Shown here: in pieces, positions 24,399-33,504 of the stretch
Position numbering within the stretch: position 1 is the stretch's first letter
Layout of the letters: the number at the start of each line of letters is the position of its first letter
Source of the DNA: Aureimonas altamirensis
GTDB lineage: Bacteria > Pseudomonadota > Alphaproteobacteria > Rhizobiales > Rhizobiaceae
DNA length: 64,000 nucleotides
Reading direction: 5' to 3'
NCBI RefSeq assembly: GCF_023702225.1
Contig: NZ_JAMQCO010000005.1
Span: 186,001 to 250,000, forward strand
The notes under the pieces: generated by a model
What the model was told of the DNA's origin: nothing
What the model saw: only the letters and a program-made list of their open reading frames with translations
The model's database searches: none
Made by a program: the position numbers and the translations under genes

Positions 24399-24884
24399 TT
24401 GTTCGAGTTCCTGACGCGCGCCGCATTCGGCGTTGCAAGCATCGTTCTCATGCTGCTCGCCGGCGGGCTCATCGTCTATGCGCTGGCGGACGTCTGGCAA
24501 AGCTGGACGGTGCCCGACCAGGATGTCGGCCCGGCGCTCCTGGAAGCCGTCGGCTACACCGTCATCGCCATCGCGGTCTTCGACGTCGGCAAGTACCTTC
24601 TCGAGGAGGAGGCGATCCGTGGGCGCGAGATGCGGCAGGCGGCCGAGGCACGCCGCAGCCTGACCAAGTTCATCTCCACCATCGTCATCGCGGTGCTGCT
24701 GGAGGCGGTCGTGACGGTATTTCAGGCGGGCAAGGAAGACTTCTCCCGCATGGTCTATCCGACGATCCTCCTGTTTGTCGGCGTGCTGCTGTTCGTCGGG
24801 CTCGGAGCCTATCAATTACTGAGCGTCAGCGCCGAGTCGCAGGTGAGCGACCCACCCGAAAAAGACGATGAAGGCGCGCTCTGA
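24399..24884 (+). CDS. Integral membrane protein, unknown function
   Basis: A 161-residue protein with four hydrophobic segments: IVLMLLAGGLIVYALADVW (about 14-33), LLEAVGYTVIAIAVFDV (about 47-63), ISTIVIAVLLEAVVTVF (about 91-107) and TILLFVGVLLFVGLGAYQLL (about 121-141). The start is TTG at 24399 with GTGAGG five bases upstream. A charged loop (KYLLEEEAIRGREMRQAAEARRSL) separates segments two and three. It overlaps the endonuclease III gene by 17 bases, so they are co-translated; a shared role is not evident. Confidence 0.75.
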   Translation: MFEFLTRAAFGVASIVLMLLAGGLIVYALADVWQSWTVPDQDVGPALLEAVGYTVIAIAVFDVGKYLLEEEAIRGREMRQAAEARRSLTKFISTIVIAVLLEAVVTVFQAGKEDFSRMVYPTILLFVGVLLFVGLGAYQLLSVSAESQVSDPPEKDDEGAL

Positions 24885-25530
24885 GCGACTTGCGGCGGCT
24901 GAAGTGGACGAGTGCTTCCGCCGGCTGCGGGCGCGGATGCCGGGCCGCATTGCCGGTGCGAAGGGGCCGAAGGGCGAAGCCGACCCCTTCCGGGCGCTGG
25001 TGGCCTGCATGCTTTCGGCCCAGAGCCGGGACGCCAACACCCGGCTTGCCGCAGAGGCGCTGTTCCGTCTGGCGGATACGCCCGATGGCATGCTGACGCT
25101 GGACGAAGCCGTCATCGCCGACGCGATCCGCCCCTGCGGCCTCTACAATGCAAAGGGACGCAACATCCTGCGGATGGCCGCGGCCCTGTCGGAGCGGCAT
25201 GGCGGGATGGTGCCGACAACGCGCGAAGGCCTGATGGCGCTGCCCGGCGTCGGCCGCAAATGCGCCGACATCATGCTATCCTTCGTCTACGACCGCCCGG
25301 TCATTGCCGTCGATACCCATGTCTTCCGCGTCGCCAACCGACTTGGCCTGGCCTGCGCCACGACTGCCGATCGCACGGCGGACGAGCTTGCCGCCCGTTC
25401 GCCCGGATGGGCCTTGCAGGACGGCCATTTCTGGCTGATCCAGTTCGGCAAGGCGGTGTGCCATGCGCGCCGGCCCTCATGTTCCACCTGCTTCCTCTCC
25501 GATCTCTGCCTCTGGCGTCGCTCCGATTGA
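24868..25530 (+). CDS. nth: Endonuclease III-type DNA glycosylase/AP lyase
   Basis: A 220-residue base-excision repair enzyme. The helix-hairpin-helix LPGVGRKCADIML carries the catalytic Lys; VDTHVFRVANRLGL supplies the catalytic Asp; the C-terminal CHARRPSCSTCFLSDLC forms the C-x6-C-x2-C-x5-C [4Fe-4S] loop. All key residues are present. It starts inside the membrane protein gene. Many Rhizobiales have a second, longer nth elsewhere; whether this is the main copy cannot be told. Confidence 0.88.
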   Translation: MKARSERLAAAEVDECFRRLRARMPGRIAGAKGPKGEADPFRALVACMLSAQSRDANTRLAAEALFRLADTPDGMLTLDEAVIADAIRPCGLYNAKGRNILRMAAALSERHGGMVPTTREGLMALPGVGRKCADIMLSFVYDRPVIAVDTHVFRVANRLGLACATTADRTADELAARSPGWALQDGHFWLIQFGKAVCHARRPSCSTCFLSDLCLWRRSD

Positions 25531-25542
25531 CGTGGCTGCTGC

Positions 25543-26613
25543 TTATTGCAGGCCGAGGAAGTGGAATGGCGCGGCCGGCTGGAAGTCGGCCGTCGCGTCG
25601 CCGGAGAAGGTGTGGTCCTGCTGCGGACCGAGGTCCAGACGCTTCACCGGCGCGCCTTCCGAAAAATCGACGGCCTTGAGGTCGACCCAGAACGTGTTGG
25701 GCGTCATCGCGGATTCGAAGAAATACAGCCGCTCCTTGTGGTCGTAGACCGTACGCCAGCGGGTCGAGGAAATTTCCGGTTGGTCGGGCGTCGAAATGCC
25801 CAATGGCACCGACACGTTGCGGATGACGCCGAAAACGCTGGCGAGCGTCTCCTTGGGCGGGGCAGCCTGCGGGATCGCCCTTATGTAGAAATCGGCCCGT
25901 GCGAAGCGGTCCGATGCCCGGTTGGTGCCCGGCAGCATCACCGTGCCGCCGATCTGCGACCAGTAGGAAGCGAGCGCAAGCTGCTCGTCGTAGGTGGGCG
26001 AATTCGTCATCACCTGGTACTGGCGTCCGTGATGAACCACCAGCCGCCCGTCGATATACTCGAAGATGGCGCTGTCGCCGGTCGAATCCGACAGGGAGAG
26101 ATGCAGCGTGGTCAGCCGGTCTTCTCCCGGAACGGCATCCGTGACGACGGTGAAGGGCGGATTACCCATCACCGCCACCGCCTCCGACACGGTCGCGAAA
26201 TTGTCCAGGGCGTATTGCGCCCATGCGGCAATGGTCAGGCCCGGTTTCGAAGAGGCGTCGAAGGCGGGATATTCGGACTCCGTCAACCACAGAAGGTTTG
26301 CCACGAGGCCGCGTTCGTTGACGCCGTCGGTGGTGGATACGTCGTAGCCGGTGGCGACGACCGAGCCGTATCGCGCCGTCCATTCGATCGAATTCTCGCC
26401 GGCCTGCCCGTTGCGCGCGATGCCGCGGGGAAGCACGTAGAGATTGGTGCCGATCTCGGCCTTCCAGTCCATGGAGCGCGCCGTAACGACGGCATCGTCG
26501 GCGCCGATATAGACGAAACGGGTGCAGGCTAGGGCCGAAGGCGGGGCCGCCAGCGCGGCAAGCGCCAGCGCCGTCGTCAGAAGGATGCGGATGGCGCCTG
26601 CGGGTTTAGCCAT
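25543..26613 (-). CDS. Secreted linear amide C-N hydrolase (choloylglycine hydrolase family)
   Basis: A 356-residue Ntn-hydrolase. A signal peptide (TTALALAALAAPPSALA) ends right before Cys of ACTRFVYIGADD; that Cys becomes the N-terminal nucleophile after export. Further family residues: ARSMDWKAEIGTNLYV, GVNERGLVANLLWL and TNSPTYDEQLA. The family includes penicillin V acylases, bile salt hydrolases and acyl-homoserine-lactone acylases, so quorum-signal or peptide amide hydrolysis in the periplasm is possible. It is a single gene with convergent nth at 25530. Confidence 0.87.
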   Translation of the reverse strand: MAKPAGAIRILLTTALALAALAAPPSALACTRFVYIGADDAVVTARSMDWKAEIGTNLYVLPRGIARNGQAGENSIEWTARYGSVVATGYDVSTTDGVNERGLVANLLWLTESEYPAFDASSKPGLTIAAWAQYALDNFATVSEAVAVMGNPPFTVVTDAVPGEDRLTTLHLSLSDSTGDSAIFEYIDGRLVVHHGRQYQVMTNSPTYDEQLALASYWSQIGGTVMLPGTNRASDRFARADFYIRAIPQAAPPKETLASVFGVIRNVSVPLGISTPDQPEISSTRWRTVYDHKERLYFFESAMTPNTFWVDLKAVDFSEGAPVKRLDLGPQQDHTFSGDATADFQPAAPFHFLGLQ

Positions 26614-26739
26614 TGTCGGCCCTTCCGGGAGATGAGGGGTGGTGCGTTGCCGAACTCCGAAAGTCGGATCGTAGAGTAAGGCCGGCTATCCCGCCAGAGC
26701 GAGCGAGATGCCGGGCGCGAAGGTCACCAGCAACAATGA

Positions 26740-26774
26740 TGCCTCCCCATGGTCCAACAATGGGACCACGGGGA
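26740..26774 (-). terminator. Terminator hairpin after the MFS gene
   Basis: CCTCCCCATGGTCC (26740-26753), 7-base loop, GGACCACGGGGAGG (26761-26774): a 14-bp stem with one mismatch, about 70 bases beyond the MFS stop on the - strand. It fits the end of the oiaX-oiaK-transporter operon. The rest of the 230-base gap shows nothing else clear. Confidence 0.55.
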
Positions 26775-26843
26775 GGGTATTTCAGCTATGCCTATGGGCG
26801 ATCAACCAACGGATTTGTGAGCCAGGTGGGATCGCCGTTCGTG

Positions 26844-28157
26844 TCAGGCGCGGTCCCGGGGCTCATCGAGACGGGACAGCACTGCGAAGGACAGGATGGC
26901 GGACAAAAGCATGAAGCCGCCGACAATGGTCATCGGCAAGCCGTAGCCGCCGGTCCAGTCCTTGACCGCGCCGGTGATGTACGGTGCGGCGAAGCCCGCG
27001 ATGTTGCCCATCGTGTTGATGAGGGCGATGCCCGCGGCCGCCGCCGCCCCGGTCAAGAACCGTGCCGGGAAGGACCAGAAGTTCGGCAGCGCCGAGAAGA
27101 TGGCGCAGGCCGTCAGCGTGATGACCGCGATGGTCGTGGTGGGCGTCGGCATGGCCAGGGCCAGCGGGATGGAAACCGCGCCCAGCAACGCCGGAAGGCC
27201 GATATGCCAGGGGCGCACGCCGCGGCGGGAGGCGTCGCGGCTCCACAAGACGAGGGCGATTGCGGCCGGCAGATAGGGGATCGCCGTGATGAGGCCGCGT
27301 TCCATGACCGTGAACCGGGTGCCGAACTCGGCTTCGAAGCCACCGATGATGGTGGGCAGGAAGAAGCCCAGGGCGTAGAGCCCATAGATGAAGCCGAAAT
27401 AGATCAGCGACAACAGCCACACCCGGCCGCTCATCAACGCCTTGCCCGTATTGCGGCCATGGCTCGCGGCCTTGACCTTGTCTTCCCGCGCAAGTTCTCC
27501 GTTCAGCCAGTCGCGCTCCTCCTGCGTCAGCCAGCGCGCGTCGTTCGGCGTGTCCGGCAGGTAGAAGAATGTGATGATGCCGACGATGATGGCCGGCACG
27601 GAGACGCCGAAGAACATGATGCGCCAGCCCTCGAGGCCGAAGGCGCCATGCGCTTCGATCAGGGCGGAGGCGATGGGTGCGCCGATCACCGTCGTCAGCG
27701 GCTGCGCCACGTAGAAGACGGCCAGCACCTTGGCGCGGTGGCGCGCCGGCACCCACATGGACAGGAACAGGATCGCGCCGGGAAAGAAGCCGGCCTCCGC
27801 GACGCCGAGCAGGAAGCGCAGCCAGTAGAGCTGCGTCGCGCTCTGCACGAAGGTGAAGAGCAGCGAGACGATGCCCCAGGTGACCATGATGCGGGCCAGC
27901 CATTTGCGGGCGCCGAACTTGTGCAGGGCCAGGTTGCTGGGGATCTCGAGGGCGATGTAGCCGACGAAGAAGATGCCGGCGGCGAAGCCGAACTGCGCGG
28001 CCGTCAGCCCCAGATCCTGCGTCATGCCGTTCGGTCCGGCAAAGCCGATGGCCGTGCGGTCGAGGAAGTTGATGAAGAACATCAACCCCAGAAATGGCAC
28101 GAGACGCCAGGTGATCTTGCCGATCGCCGATGTCTCGACGGAATTGGTCGTTTGCAT
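26844..28157 (-). CDS. MFS transporter, anion:cation symporter (ACS) family
   Basis: A 437-residue twelve-helix permease. The opening ITWRLVPFLGLMFFINFLDRTAIGFA, then SNLALHKFGARKWLARIM (MFS motif A region) and LRFLLGVAEAGFFPGAILFLSMW are diagnostic of the ACS group that takes up sugar acids, tartrate, phthalate and similar anions. It lies 77 bases after oiaK, last in that operon. In context it probably imports D-apionate, apiose or a related acid; the specific substrate is inference. Confidence 0.88.
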   Translation of the reverse strand: MQTTNSVETSAIGKITWRLVPFLGLMFFINFLDRTAIGFAGPNGMTQDLGLTAAQFGFAAGIFFVGYIALEIPSNLALHKFGARKWLARIMVTWGIVSLLFTFVQSATQLYWLRFLLGVAEAGFFPGAILFLSMWVPARHRAKVLAVFYVAQPLTTVIGAPIASALIEAHGAFGLEGWRIMFFGVSVPAIIVGIITFFYLPDTPNDARWLTQEERDWLNGELAREDKVKAASHGRNTGKALMSGRVWLLSLIYFGFIYGLYALGFFLPTIIGGFEAEFGTRFTVMERGLITAIPYLPAAIALVLWSRDASRRGVRPWHIGLPALLGAVSIPLALAMPTPTTTIAVITLTACAIFSALPNFWSFPARFLTGAAAAAGIALINTMGNIAGFAAPYITGAVKDWTGGYGLPMTIVGGFMLLSAILSFAVLSRLDEPRDRA

Positions 28158-28234
28158 GCTGTGTCGAACCCCCCAACGAGGAAAAAAGACGGTCTCTTCG
28201 GCCGGGCCCCTCGTCCCGGCCGATCGTATCTGCG

Positions 28235-29563
28235 TCAGCCGCCGTCCCGGATGCGCACGAAGTAGTCGTCATTGCCGACCTGTCCGCCTTTCAGCGCCAC
28301 TTCGAGCCCGTCGAATGCGGGGTCGGTGCTGTAGGCCGTCGACAAGGGAGAGCCGGGCGTGTCCGCCATCGGCAGGCGCGGCGTCAGCGCAAAGACCGCC
28401 AGTTGCCGCAGCGCATGGCTGGACGTATCGCCGCCGGCGATGACGGCACGCTTAAGCCCGGCGCGGCGGACGAGCTCCGCCTGCAGGCGGCCGAGGCCCC
28501 GGCCGATGGCGTGACGGGCGCCCGGAGCATCGGCGATCTCGCCGCCGAGATCGCTTTCCGGCCCCATCGCGGTATGGACGATCACGCTGCCACCCTCGGC
28601 CAGCGTCGAATGGGCGCGGGCGGCAACGGCCTGTACCGCCGCTTCGTCGCCGGCGACGAGCGCGCGCGGGTCCAGCGCGATGGCCGTAAAACCCAACGTC
28701 CCGGCGTGGGCGATCTGCCGTGCGGTTGTGGGCGAGCAGCTACCCGATACCACGGACAAACGCTCCACTGCGGGCAGCGGGTCGAAACGCCCGGCGCCGG
28801 ACGCCTCGCCGCCCGAGATGAAGGCGTGGGCCAGGGCGTATTCCACGCCGGAGGAGCCGACGACGAAACGACATCCGGCCCTGGCGAGCCTGCGCAACTG
28901 CACGCCCGCCGCCGCCTGGCCATGCAGGTCCATGACGTCGATGAACACGCCGCCCGGCTCCCCCGCGATCGCGCGGTCGACGGCTGCGTCCGGGTCCTTG
29001 CCGGTCAGCGCGACGGGATCGACGAGGGCGACGGAAAGGGTCGTCTGCGCGGCGAGATGACGGATCAGGTCCGCCTCGTGCATCGGCGTCACCGGATGGC
29101 GGCTCATGACGGGATGGCGGTCGATGCGGAAGACCTCGCCGCGATAGGCTGCGAACAGCGTTGCGAAGGCGGTGTAGCGTTTCAGCTGCGGCGCGCCGAC
29201 AAGGATGGGAACGGGCCTGTCGCCGAAGGCCTTGCGCCCGAGCTCCAGCGCGCGTCCGATATTGCCGGCATGCGGCGCGGAATCGAAGGTAGAGCAGACC
29301 TTGTAATGGCATATCTCCGCGCTCTCGGCCGCCAGCGCGGCGAAGACGGGCGGCAGGTTCTCGTCCATCCACTCCGGCGTTTCGCTGCGGCTGGTGCCGG
29401 CGATGCCGAGCGCCCGTACGCCGGGGAAGCGTGCACGCTGGTCCGGATCGGGGATATCCAGAAACAGCACCGCCTCGATACCGGAGAGCGCCAGCGCCTC
29501 CATGACGTCGGTCGAGCCCGTAAGGTCGTCGCCATACCAGGTCATCAGAAGGGGGGAAGTCAT
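28235..29563 (-). CDS. oiaK: 3-oxo-isoapionate kinase (DUF1537 four-carbon acid sugar kinase family)
   Basis: A 442-residue kinase of the DUF1537 family. N-terminal substrate domain begins MTWYGDDLTGSTDVMEAL, the signature GDDxTG; the C-terminal nucleotide domain has VVSGSCSPTTARQI and IAGGDTSSHALRQL. ATG 29563 gives the family N-terminus; an open stretch upstream overlaps oiaX and is not coding. It sits 23 bases after a RuBisCO-like gene. Known D-apiose clusters pair this kinase with OiaX, phosphorylating 3-oxo-isoapionate at C4. Family certain; substrate assigned from the neighbourhood. Confidence 0.85.
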   Translation of the reverse strand: MTSPLLMTWYGDDLTGSTDVMEALALSGIEAVLFLDIPDPDQRARFPGVRALGIAGTSRSETPEWMDENLPPVFAALAAESAEICHYKVCSTFDSAPHAGNIGRALELGRKAFGDRPVPILVGAPQLKRYTAFATLFAAYRGEVFRIDRHPVMSRHPVTPMHEADLIRHLAAQTTLSVALVDPVALTGKDPDAAVDRAIAGEPGGVFIDVMDLHGQAAAGVQLRRLARAGCRFVVGSSGVEYALAHAFISGGEASGAGRFDPLPAVERLSVVSGSCSPTTARQIAHAGTLGFTAIALDPRALVAGDEAAVQAVAARAHSTLAEGGSVIVHTAMGPESDLGGEIADAPGARHAIGRGLGRLQAELVRRAGLKRAVIAGGDTSSHALRQLAVFALTPRLPMADTPGSPLSTAYSTDPAFDGLEVALKGGQVGNDDYFVRIRDGG

Positions 29564-29586
29564 CGTCGGACGTGTCCTTTGTGCGC

Positions 29587-30858
29587 TCAGGCGCCACCGC
29601 CGCTGCCGAAGCGGGCGATGGATCGTGCAAGTTCGGCATGGTCGCGGGCGTAGGTGGCGAGGTCGATGCCGGCCACGGCGGCCTGCCAGGCTTGCTGCAC
29701 CGCCCGAACGCCGGCGGCCGGCCCGTCGGGGTGGCTGACGACGCCGCCGCCGCAGAGATAGAGAAGGTTGGTCGTGGCCACCGCCTGCCATGTCGCAGGG
29801 GCCTGGCCGCCCCACTGGCCGGAGCAGACCACCGGCAAGGGCCTGTCCTCCGGCTTGAAGAGGGGGGTGTCGAGCGCGCGGAACGAGCGGATGAAGCTGT
29901 CGTCCGGCTCCCAGTATTTGGCGCCGATGCCGTTGATCTGGAACTGGTCGACACCGAGCAGCCGCCAAAAGGTCTCGTAGACGGAAAAGTCCATGCCGAG
30001 GCCGGAGTGCCGGGTCAGGATATCCCATCCGTTGCGATGGGCATGCAGCACGAGCGACGAGCGGCGGCGAAGGAAGGCCATCGCGCCCATGCCGATGGAG
30101 TTGATGTTGACGACGGCGGCGTTGCCGCCCGCCCGCGCGACGAGATCGTGGTTCCGCATCATCGTGTCGGGGTCGGTGGCGGTGATACCGAAAGCGACCA
30201 TCACCTTCTTGCCGGTCTTCTGCTCATGATCCAGCACCACGGGCATGATGGCGGCGATCCGCTCTTCCAGCGGGGAATAGGCCGGGTTCATCAGCTTTTC
30301 GTCGTCCTTGATGAAGTCGACGCCGGCCTCCACCAACTCCTTCACCATGGCGGCCGATTCATGCGGCCGAAGTCCGAGCGCCGGCTTGACGATGGTGCCG
30401 ATGATGGGCCGCCCGTCGACGCCGGTCAGCCGCTTGCTGCCTGCGATGCCGAACTGCGGGCCCGGCCATGCCGCCGCGAAGGCATCCGGCAGCTTCAGCC
30501 CGGTGATGCGGATGCCGCTGAACCCCTTTATGGAATAGACGCCGCCGATAGCGATGGTCATCAACGCGGCGAGATCCGTACCCACCGCCTCGATGGGGAA
30601 GGCGATGTCGGCCTCGCCCCGATTGAAGGCGGCCGGCCCGGCCAGATCGTCATGGTCGCGGCCGAAAGACGGTTCGCAGACCGGGGCCAGCGGGCGCACC
30701 GCGACAACCTCGGCTGCCACACGCGCCTTCAATTCGGGCGTTTCGCCCGGCAGCGGCACGAAGGTGCCGGTGGACTGGTCGCTGGCGATCTTTGCGGCAA
30801 GCTTTTCGACGCTGCCCGGCGTCTCGATGCGATAGGTGACGACGATCCTGTCGCTCAT
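29587..30858 (-). CDS. oiaX: RuBisCO-like 3-oxo-isoapionate-4-phosphate transcarboxylase/hydrolase
   Basis: A 423-residue RuBisCO large-chain homologue that is not a CO2-fixing enzyme. Shared elements: TIVKPALGL with the catalytic Lys, GVDFIKDDEKL with the carbamylated Lys and metal acids, VLHAHRNGWDILTRH, and SGQWGG near the C-terminus. Loop-6 and other carboxylase features are altered, as in RuBisCO-like proteins. Beside oiaK and the apn genes it fits OiaX, which splits 3-oxo-isoapionate-4-phosphate to 3-phosphoglycerate and glycolate. First gene of its operon; a candidate operator is 50 bases upstream. Confidence 0.87.
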   Translation of the reverse strand: MSDRIVVTYRIETPGSVEKLAAKIASDQSTGTFVPLPGETPELKARVAAEVVAVRPLAPVCEPSFGRDHDDLAGPAAFNRGEADIAFPIEAVGTDLAALMTIAIGGVYSIKGFSGIRITGLKLPDAFAAAWPGPQFGIAGSKRLTGVDGRPIIGTIVKPALGLRPHESAAMVKELVEAGVDFIKDDEKLMNPAYSPLEERIAAIMPVVLDHEQKTGKKVMVAFGITATDPDTMMRNHDLVARAGGNAAVVNINSIGMGAMAFLRRRSSLVLHAHRNGWDILTRHSGLGMDFSVYETFWRLLGVDQFQINGIGAKYWEPDDSFIRSFRALDTPLFKPEDRPLPVVCSGQWGGQAPATWQAVATTNLLYLCGGGVVSHPDGPAAGVRAVQQAWQAAVAGIDLATYARDHAELARSIARFGSGGGA

Positions 30859-30910
30859 GGCGATACGCCCTCATGACTGGAGCGTTTCCAGACGGAAACC
30901 GATAGTGGTA

Positions 30911-30924
30911 TGGTGATGACACCA
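30911..30924. promoter_or_regulatory. Candidate GntR operator between oiaX and gntR
   Basis: TGGTG-ATGA-CACCA (30911-30924) is a perfect 5-bp dyad midway in the 104-base gap between divergent oiaX and the GntR gene. Read on the - strand it contains TGTCATCAC, a word repeated in the apnO promoter at 35616. This suggests a site for the adjacent FCD regulator. Confidence 0.5.
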
Positions 30925-30962
30925 GCGGGGCACGATGCGCCGCGCCGTGCAGGACCGCATCC

Positions 30963-31676
30963 ATGGACACGACACCGGAGCCGATCGTTCGCCGTAAATT
31001 GTCGGACGAGGTCTTCGACCGTCTCAAGGGCATGATCGTTACCGGCGAGCTCGCACCCGGCGATGCCATGCCCGCCGAGCGAGACCTGATGGCGCGCTTC
31101 GGCGTCGGCCGCCCCGCCATACGAGAGGCGATGCAGGCCCTGGCCGGCATGGGACTGATCGCGATCAGCCATGGCGAGCGTGCGCGGGTGCTGGCCATGA
31201 CGCCGCAATCGGTCGTGCGGCAGGTGGACCGCGCGGCCGAGATCATGCTGTCGACCTCGCCGGCCGCATTGGACCATCTGAAGGAGGCGCGCATCCTGTT
31301 CGAGCGAGGCGTGGTGCGGCAGGCCGCCGAACGTACCGGGGACGCGGACATCGCCGCTCTTGGCTCCCTGCTCGACGCGCAGCGCGCCGTATTGGGCCGG
31401 CCCGACGCCTTCATCGCGGCCGACATGCAGTTCCATACGCGCATTGCCGCCATCTGCGGCAACCCGATCCTTGAGGCGGTATCGCATTCCATGCTGGGCT
31501 GGCTCAAGCAGTACCACACGGAGCTTCTGATCTGGTCCGGCCGCGAGAATGTGACGCTGGTCGAGCACCAGGAACTTCTGGATGCGTTGGCCGCGCGCGA
31601 CCCGGCTGCGGCGGAGGCGGCGCTGGTGCGCCACCTCGAGCGCTCGCGCGAGTTGTACGTTCACCAGGCGGGCTGA
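30963..31676 (+). CDS. GntR-family regulator, FCD (FadR-type) subfamily
   Basis: A 237-residue regulator. The N-terminal winged helix is DEVFDRLKGMIVTGELAPGDAMPAERDLMARFGVGRPAIREAMQAL (about 15-60). The C-terminal FCD ligand domain has metal-type residues in ADMQFHTRIAAICGNPIL and LVEHQELLDALAARDPAAAEAALVRHL. It lies between the two arms of the apiose gene set, divergent from oiaX and nearly touching apnL, so it most likely represses both in response to an apiose intermediate. Confidence 0.9.
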   Translation: MDTTPEPIVRRKLSDEVFDRLKGMIVTGELAPGDAMPAERDLMARFGVGRPAIREAMQALAGMGLIAISHGERARVLAMTPQSVVRQVDRAAEIMLSTSPAALDHLKEARILFERGVVRQAAERTGDADIAALGSLLDAQRAVLGRPDAFIAADMQFHTRIAAICGNPILEAVSHSMLGWLKQYHTELLIWSGRENVTLVEHQELLDALAARDPAAAEAALVRHLERSRELYVHQAG

Positions 31677-31684
31677 CGACGGCT

Positions 31685-33502
31685 TCATGCGCGCACCCGG
31701 CCCAGAAGCGCGTAGGGTGCAAGAACCGCCGTTTCGCCGGCGATATCCACCTGCTGGTCGCTGGCGGTCAGATTGGCGAGCCACAGGACCGTCGAACCAT
31801 CGGCGGCAAGCGCGGCGAAGCCGTCGACCCGCCCGGGCGCGTCGCTGTGCAGCACGAGGCGTGGTCGGCCGGCGAGTTGGGCCAGGGTCCGGAGCGCCGC
31901 GAAGGCGGGCGTCTTGCCGCCATCCGGCCGGACCACGCCGCGGGGTCCGCACAAGGAGCTTGCCGTCCAGCATTGCAACTCCGTGCCGGCAAGCCGTGCG
32001 GCATAGCCCACCAGCCAGGCTGCTCCGAAGGCGCCGCGGCCGCGCGGATCGTCATGGGCCATCGCAATGCGCCTGCCATAGGGGTTCGGCATCGTGCGCG
32101 AGCCATACGGATTCTGCCGCATGCCGATGGTCGTGGGGCCGATGCGGTATGCCGCCGTGCCTATGAAGCTGCGTGTCGACCGCGTGATGTAGGGAATAGC
32201 CTCCAGCGTCTGCATGACGCTCCTGTCATCGGCCGCATGTACGATCGGGCAGGTGGCGTGCGTGACGAAGTCGAGCAGCGCGGCCGGCACGCGCTTGCGG
32301 TTCAACTCCGTGAAATAGCTGAACATGCCGCCGCCCAGCGCGACGCCGGGGAAGGCCCGGCGCGCCTCGGCATAGATGTCTTCCAGCGGCGGGCAGGGCG
32401 GCCATGCGCTGCCCGGTGGGGTCGATCGGCGGTCGACATCGGCCAGCGCCGCGACCGCATGGGGTGCGAGGCCGGAGTGCAGGACGGCCGCAGCGGCGTC
32501 GTCGAAAATGCCGGCAAGCGGCCCGGATGTCGGAACGACGAACTCCAGCACGCGCTCCGCCAGCGGAGCGGCGTCCGCCAGGATGCGGAGCCGCTCCAAC
32601 TCCGCCACGCCATGGCCGATGCCGGGATCGAACGTCAGGAGCAGGCATTGCGGGTTCAGATCCGCCAGCGCATCGCGCGCGGCATCCATATCGACGATCT
32701 CGTCGGGCGAAACAGCCACGCCGATCGGCGGCATGTCCGCCGGAAGGCGCTCGCCGACATCGATCGACACGATCTCCGGTCGCCTTTTCGGTACCGCGCC
32801 GATGGACGGCTGGATCGTCAGCGTCACGCTCTGGCGCATGGAGCGGCCCGCCTGCAGCCGATAGGGCCAGGGCAGCGAAAGCGGCCTGACATAGGTCTTG
32901 TACGAGGCGTCGGACCAGGCGCGCTGGTCTTCCATCTCGAACGCGTCCCCCTCCATCCGGCAGGTGGCCCCGAGGCCGGGGACGGGAGAATGCTCGAGCG
33001 CCCTTATGTCGCGGAATGGCTGCCAGGGCTCGATCAGGTCGGGAAAGCGGGCGTCTTCGGTCGAGCCGTCCGTATGTGTGACGCGCACCGGCGCCCCGGC
33101 TACGCCTTCGATCGGATGCAGGACGCAGAAGCCCGTGCGGTTGGTCTCGAACGCGCCGTCCGGCGTGGCCTCCACGGAAAAAGTCAGCGTACCGTCCGCC
33201 GCACCCTCGATGCGGGCGGACATATGCAGCGCCACCCCTTCAGAAGAGGTACATCGGGCCGCAAAGCGGATGGAAAATCCGGTCTGCGCCTCGTCGACCG
33301 CGAGCTTTGTCACGGTGAGGTCATGGGTACCCCAGTCCCGGTCGCGTACGACGTAGTCGATAGCGCGCAGCACTTCATGCCCGTCGTAGCGTATGTCGCG
33401 AAGGCCGCCGGACACGAACTCGGCCGACAGCCCGCCGGCCGTGAGCCTGCGGCCTAAGACCGGCGGTTCGAGCGTGCCGTACAGTGCCATGTCGCCGCGC
33501 AT
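31685..33502 (-). CDS. apnL: D-apionolactonase (D-apionate lactonase)
   Basis: A 605-residue protein with a beta-rich N-terminal half (LSAEFVSGGLRDIRYDGHEVLRAIDYVVRDRDWGTHD) and a TIM-barrel-like C-terminal half (GGGMFSYFTELNRKRVP, THATCPIVHAADDRSVMQTLEAIPYI). This two-part layout matches the family of D-apionate lactonases found in apiose clusters, which hydrolyse D-apionolactone made by ApsD. ATG 33502 follows directly after the apsD stop; ATG 33490 is an alternative start. The assignment rests on family plus operon. Confidence 0.8.
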   Translation of the reverse strand: MRGDMALYGTLEPPVLGRRLTAGGLSAEFVSGGLRDIRYDGHEVLRAIDYVVRDRDWGTHDLTVTKLAVDEAQTGFSIRFAARCTSSEGVALHMSARIEGAADGTLTFSVEATPDGAFETNRTGFCVLHPIEGVAGAPVRVTHTDGSTEDARFPDLIEPWQPFRDIRALEHSPVPGLGATCRMEGDAFEMEDQRAWSDASYKTYVRPLSLPWPYRLQAGRSMRQSVTLTIQPSIGAVPKRRPEIVSIDVGERLPADMPPIGVAVSPDEIVDMDAARDALADLNPQCLLLTFDPGIGHGVAELERLRILADAAPLAERVLEFVVPTSGPLAGIFDDAAAAVLHSGLAPHAVAALADVDRRSTPPGSAWPPCPPLEDIYAEARRAFPGVALGGGMFSYFTELNRKRVPAALLDFVTHATCPIVHAADDRSVMQTLEAIPYITRSTRSFIGTAAYRIGPTTIGMRQNPYGSRTMPNPYGRRIAMAHDDPRGRGAFGAAWLVGYAARLAGTELQCWTASSLCGPRGVVRPDGGKTPAFAALRTLAQLAGRPRLVLHSDAPGRVDGFAALAADGSTVLWLANLTASDQQVDIAGETAVLAPYALLGRVRA

Positions 33503-33504
33503 CG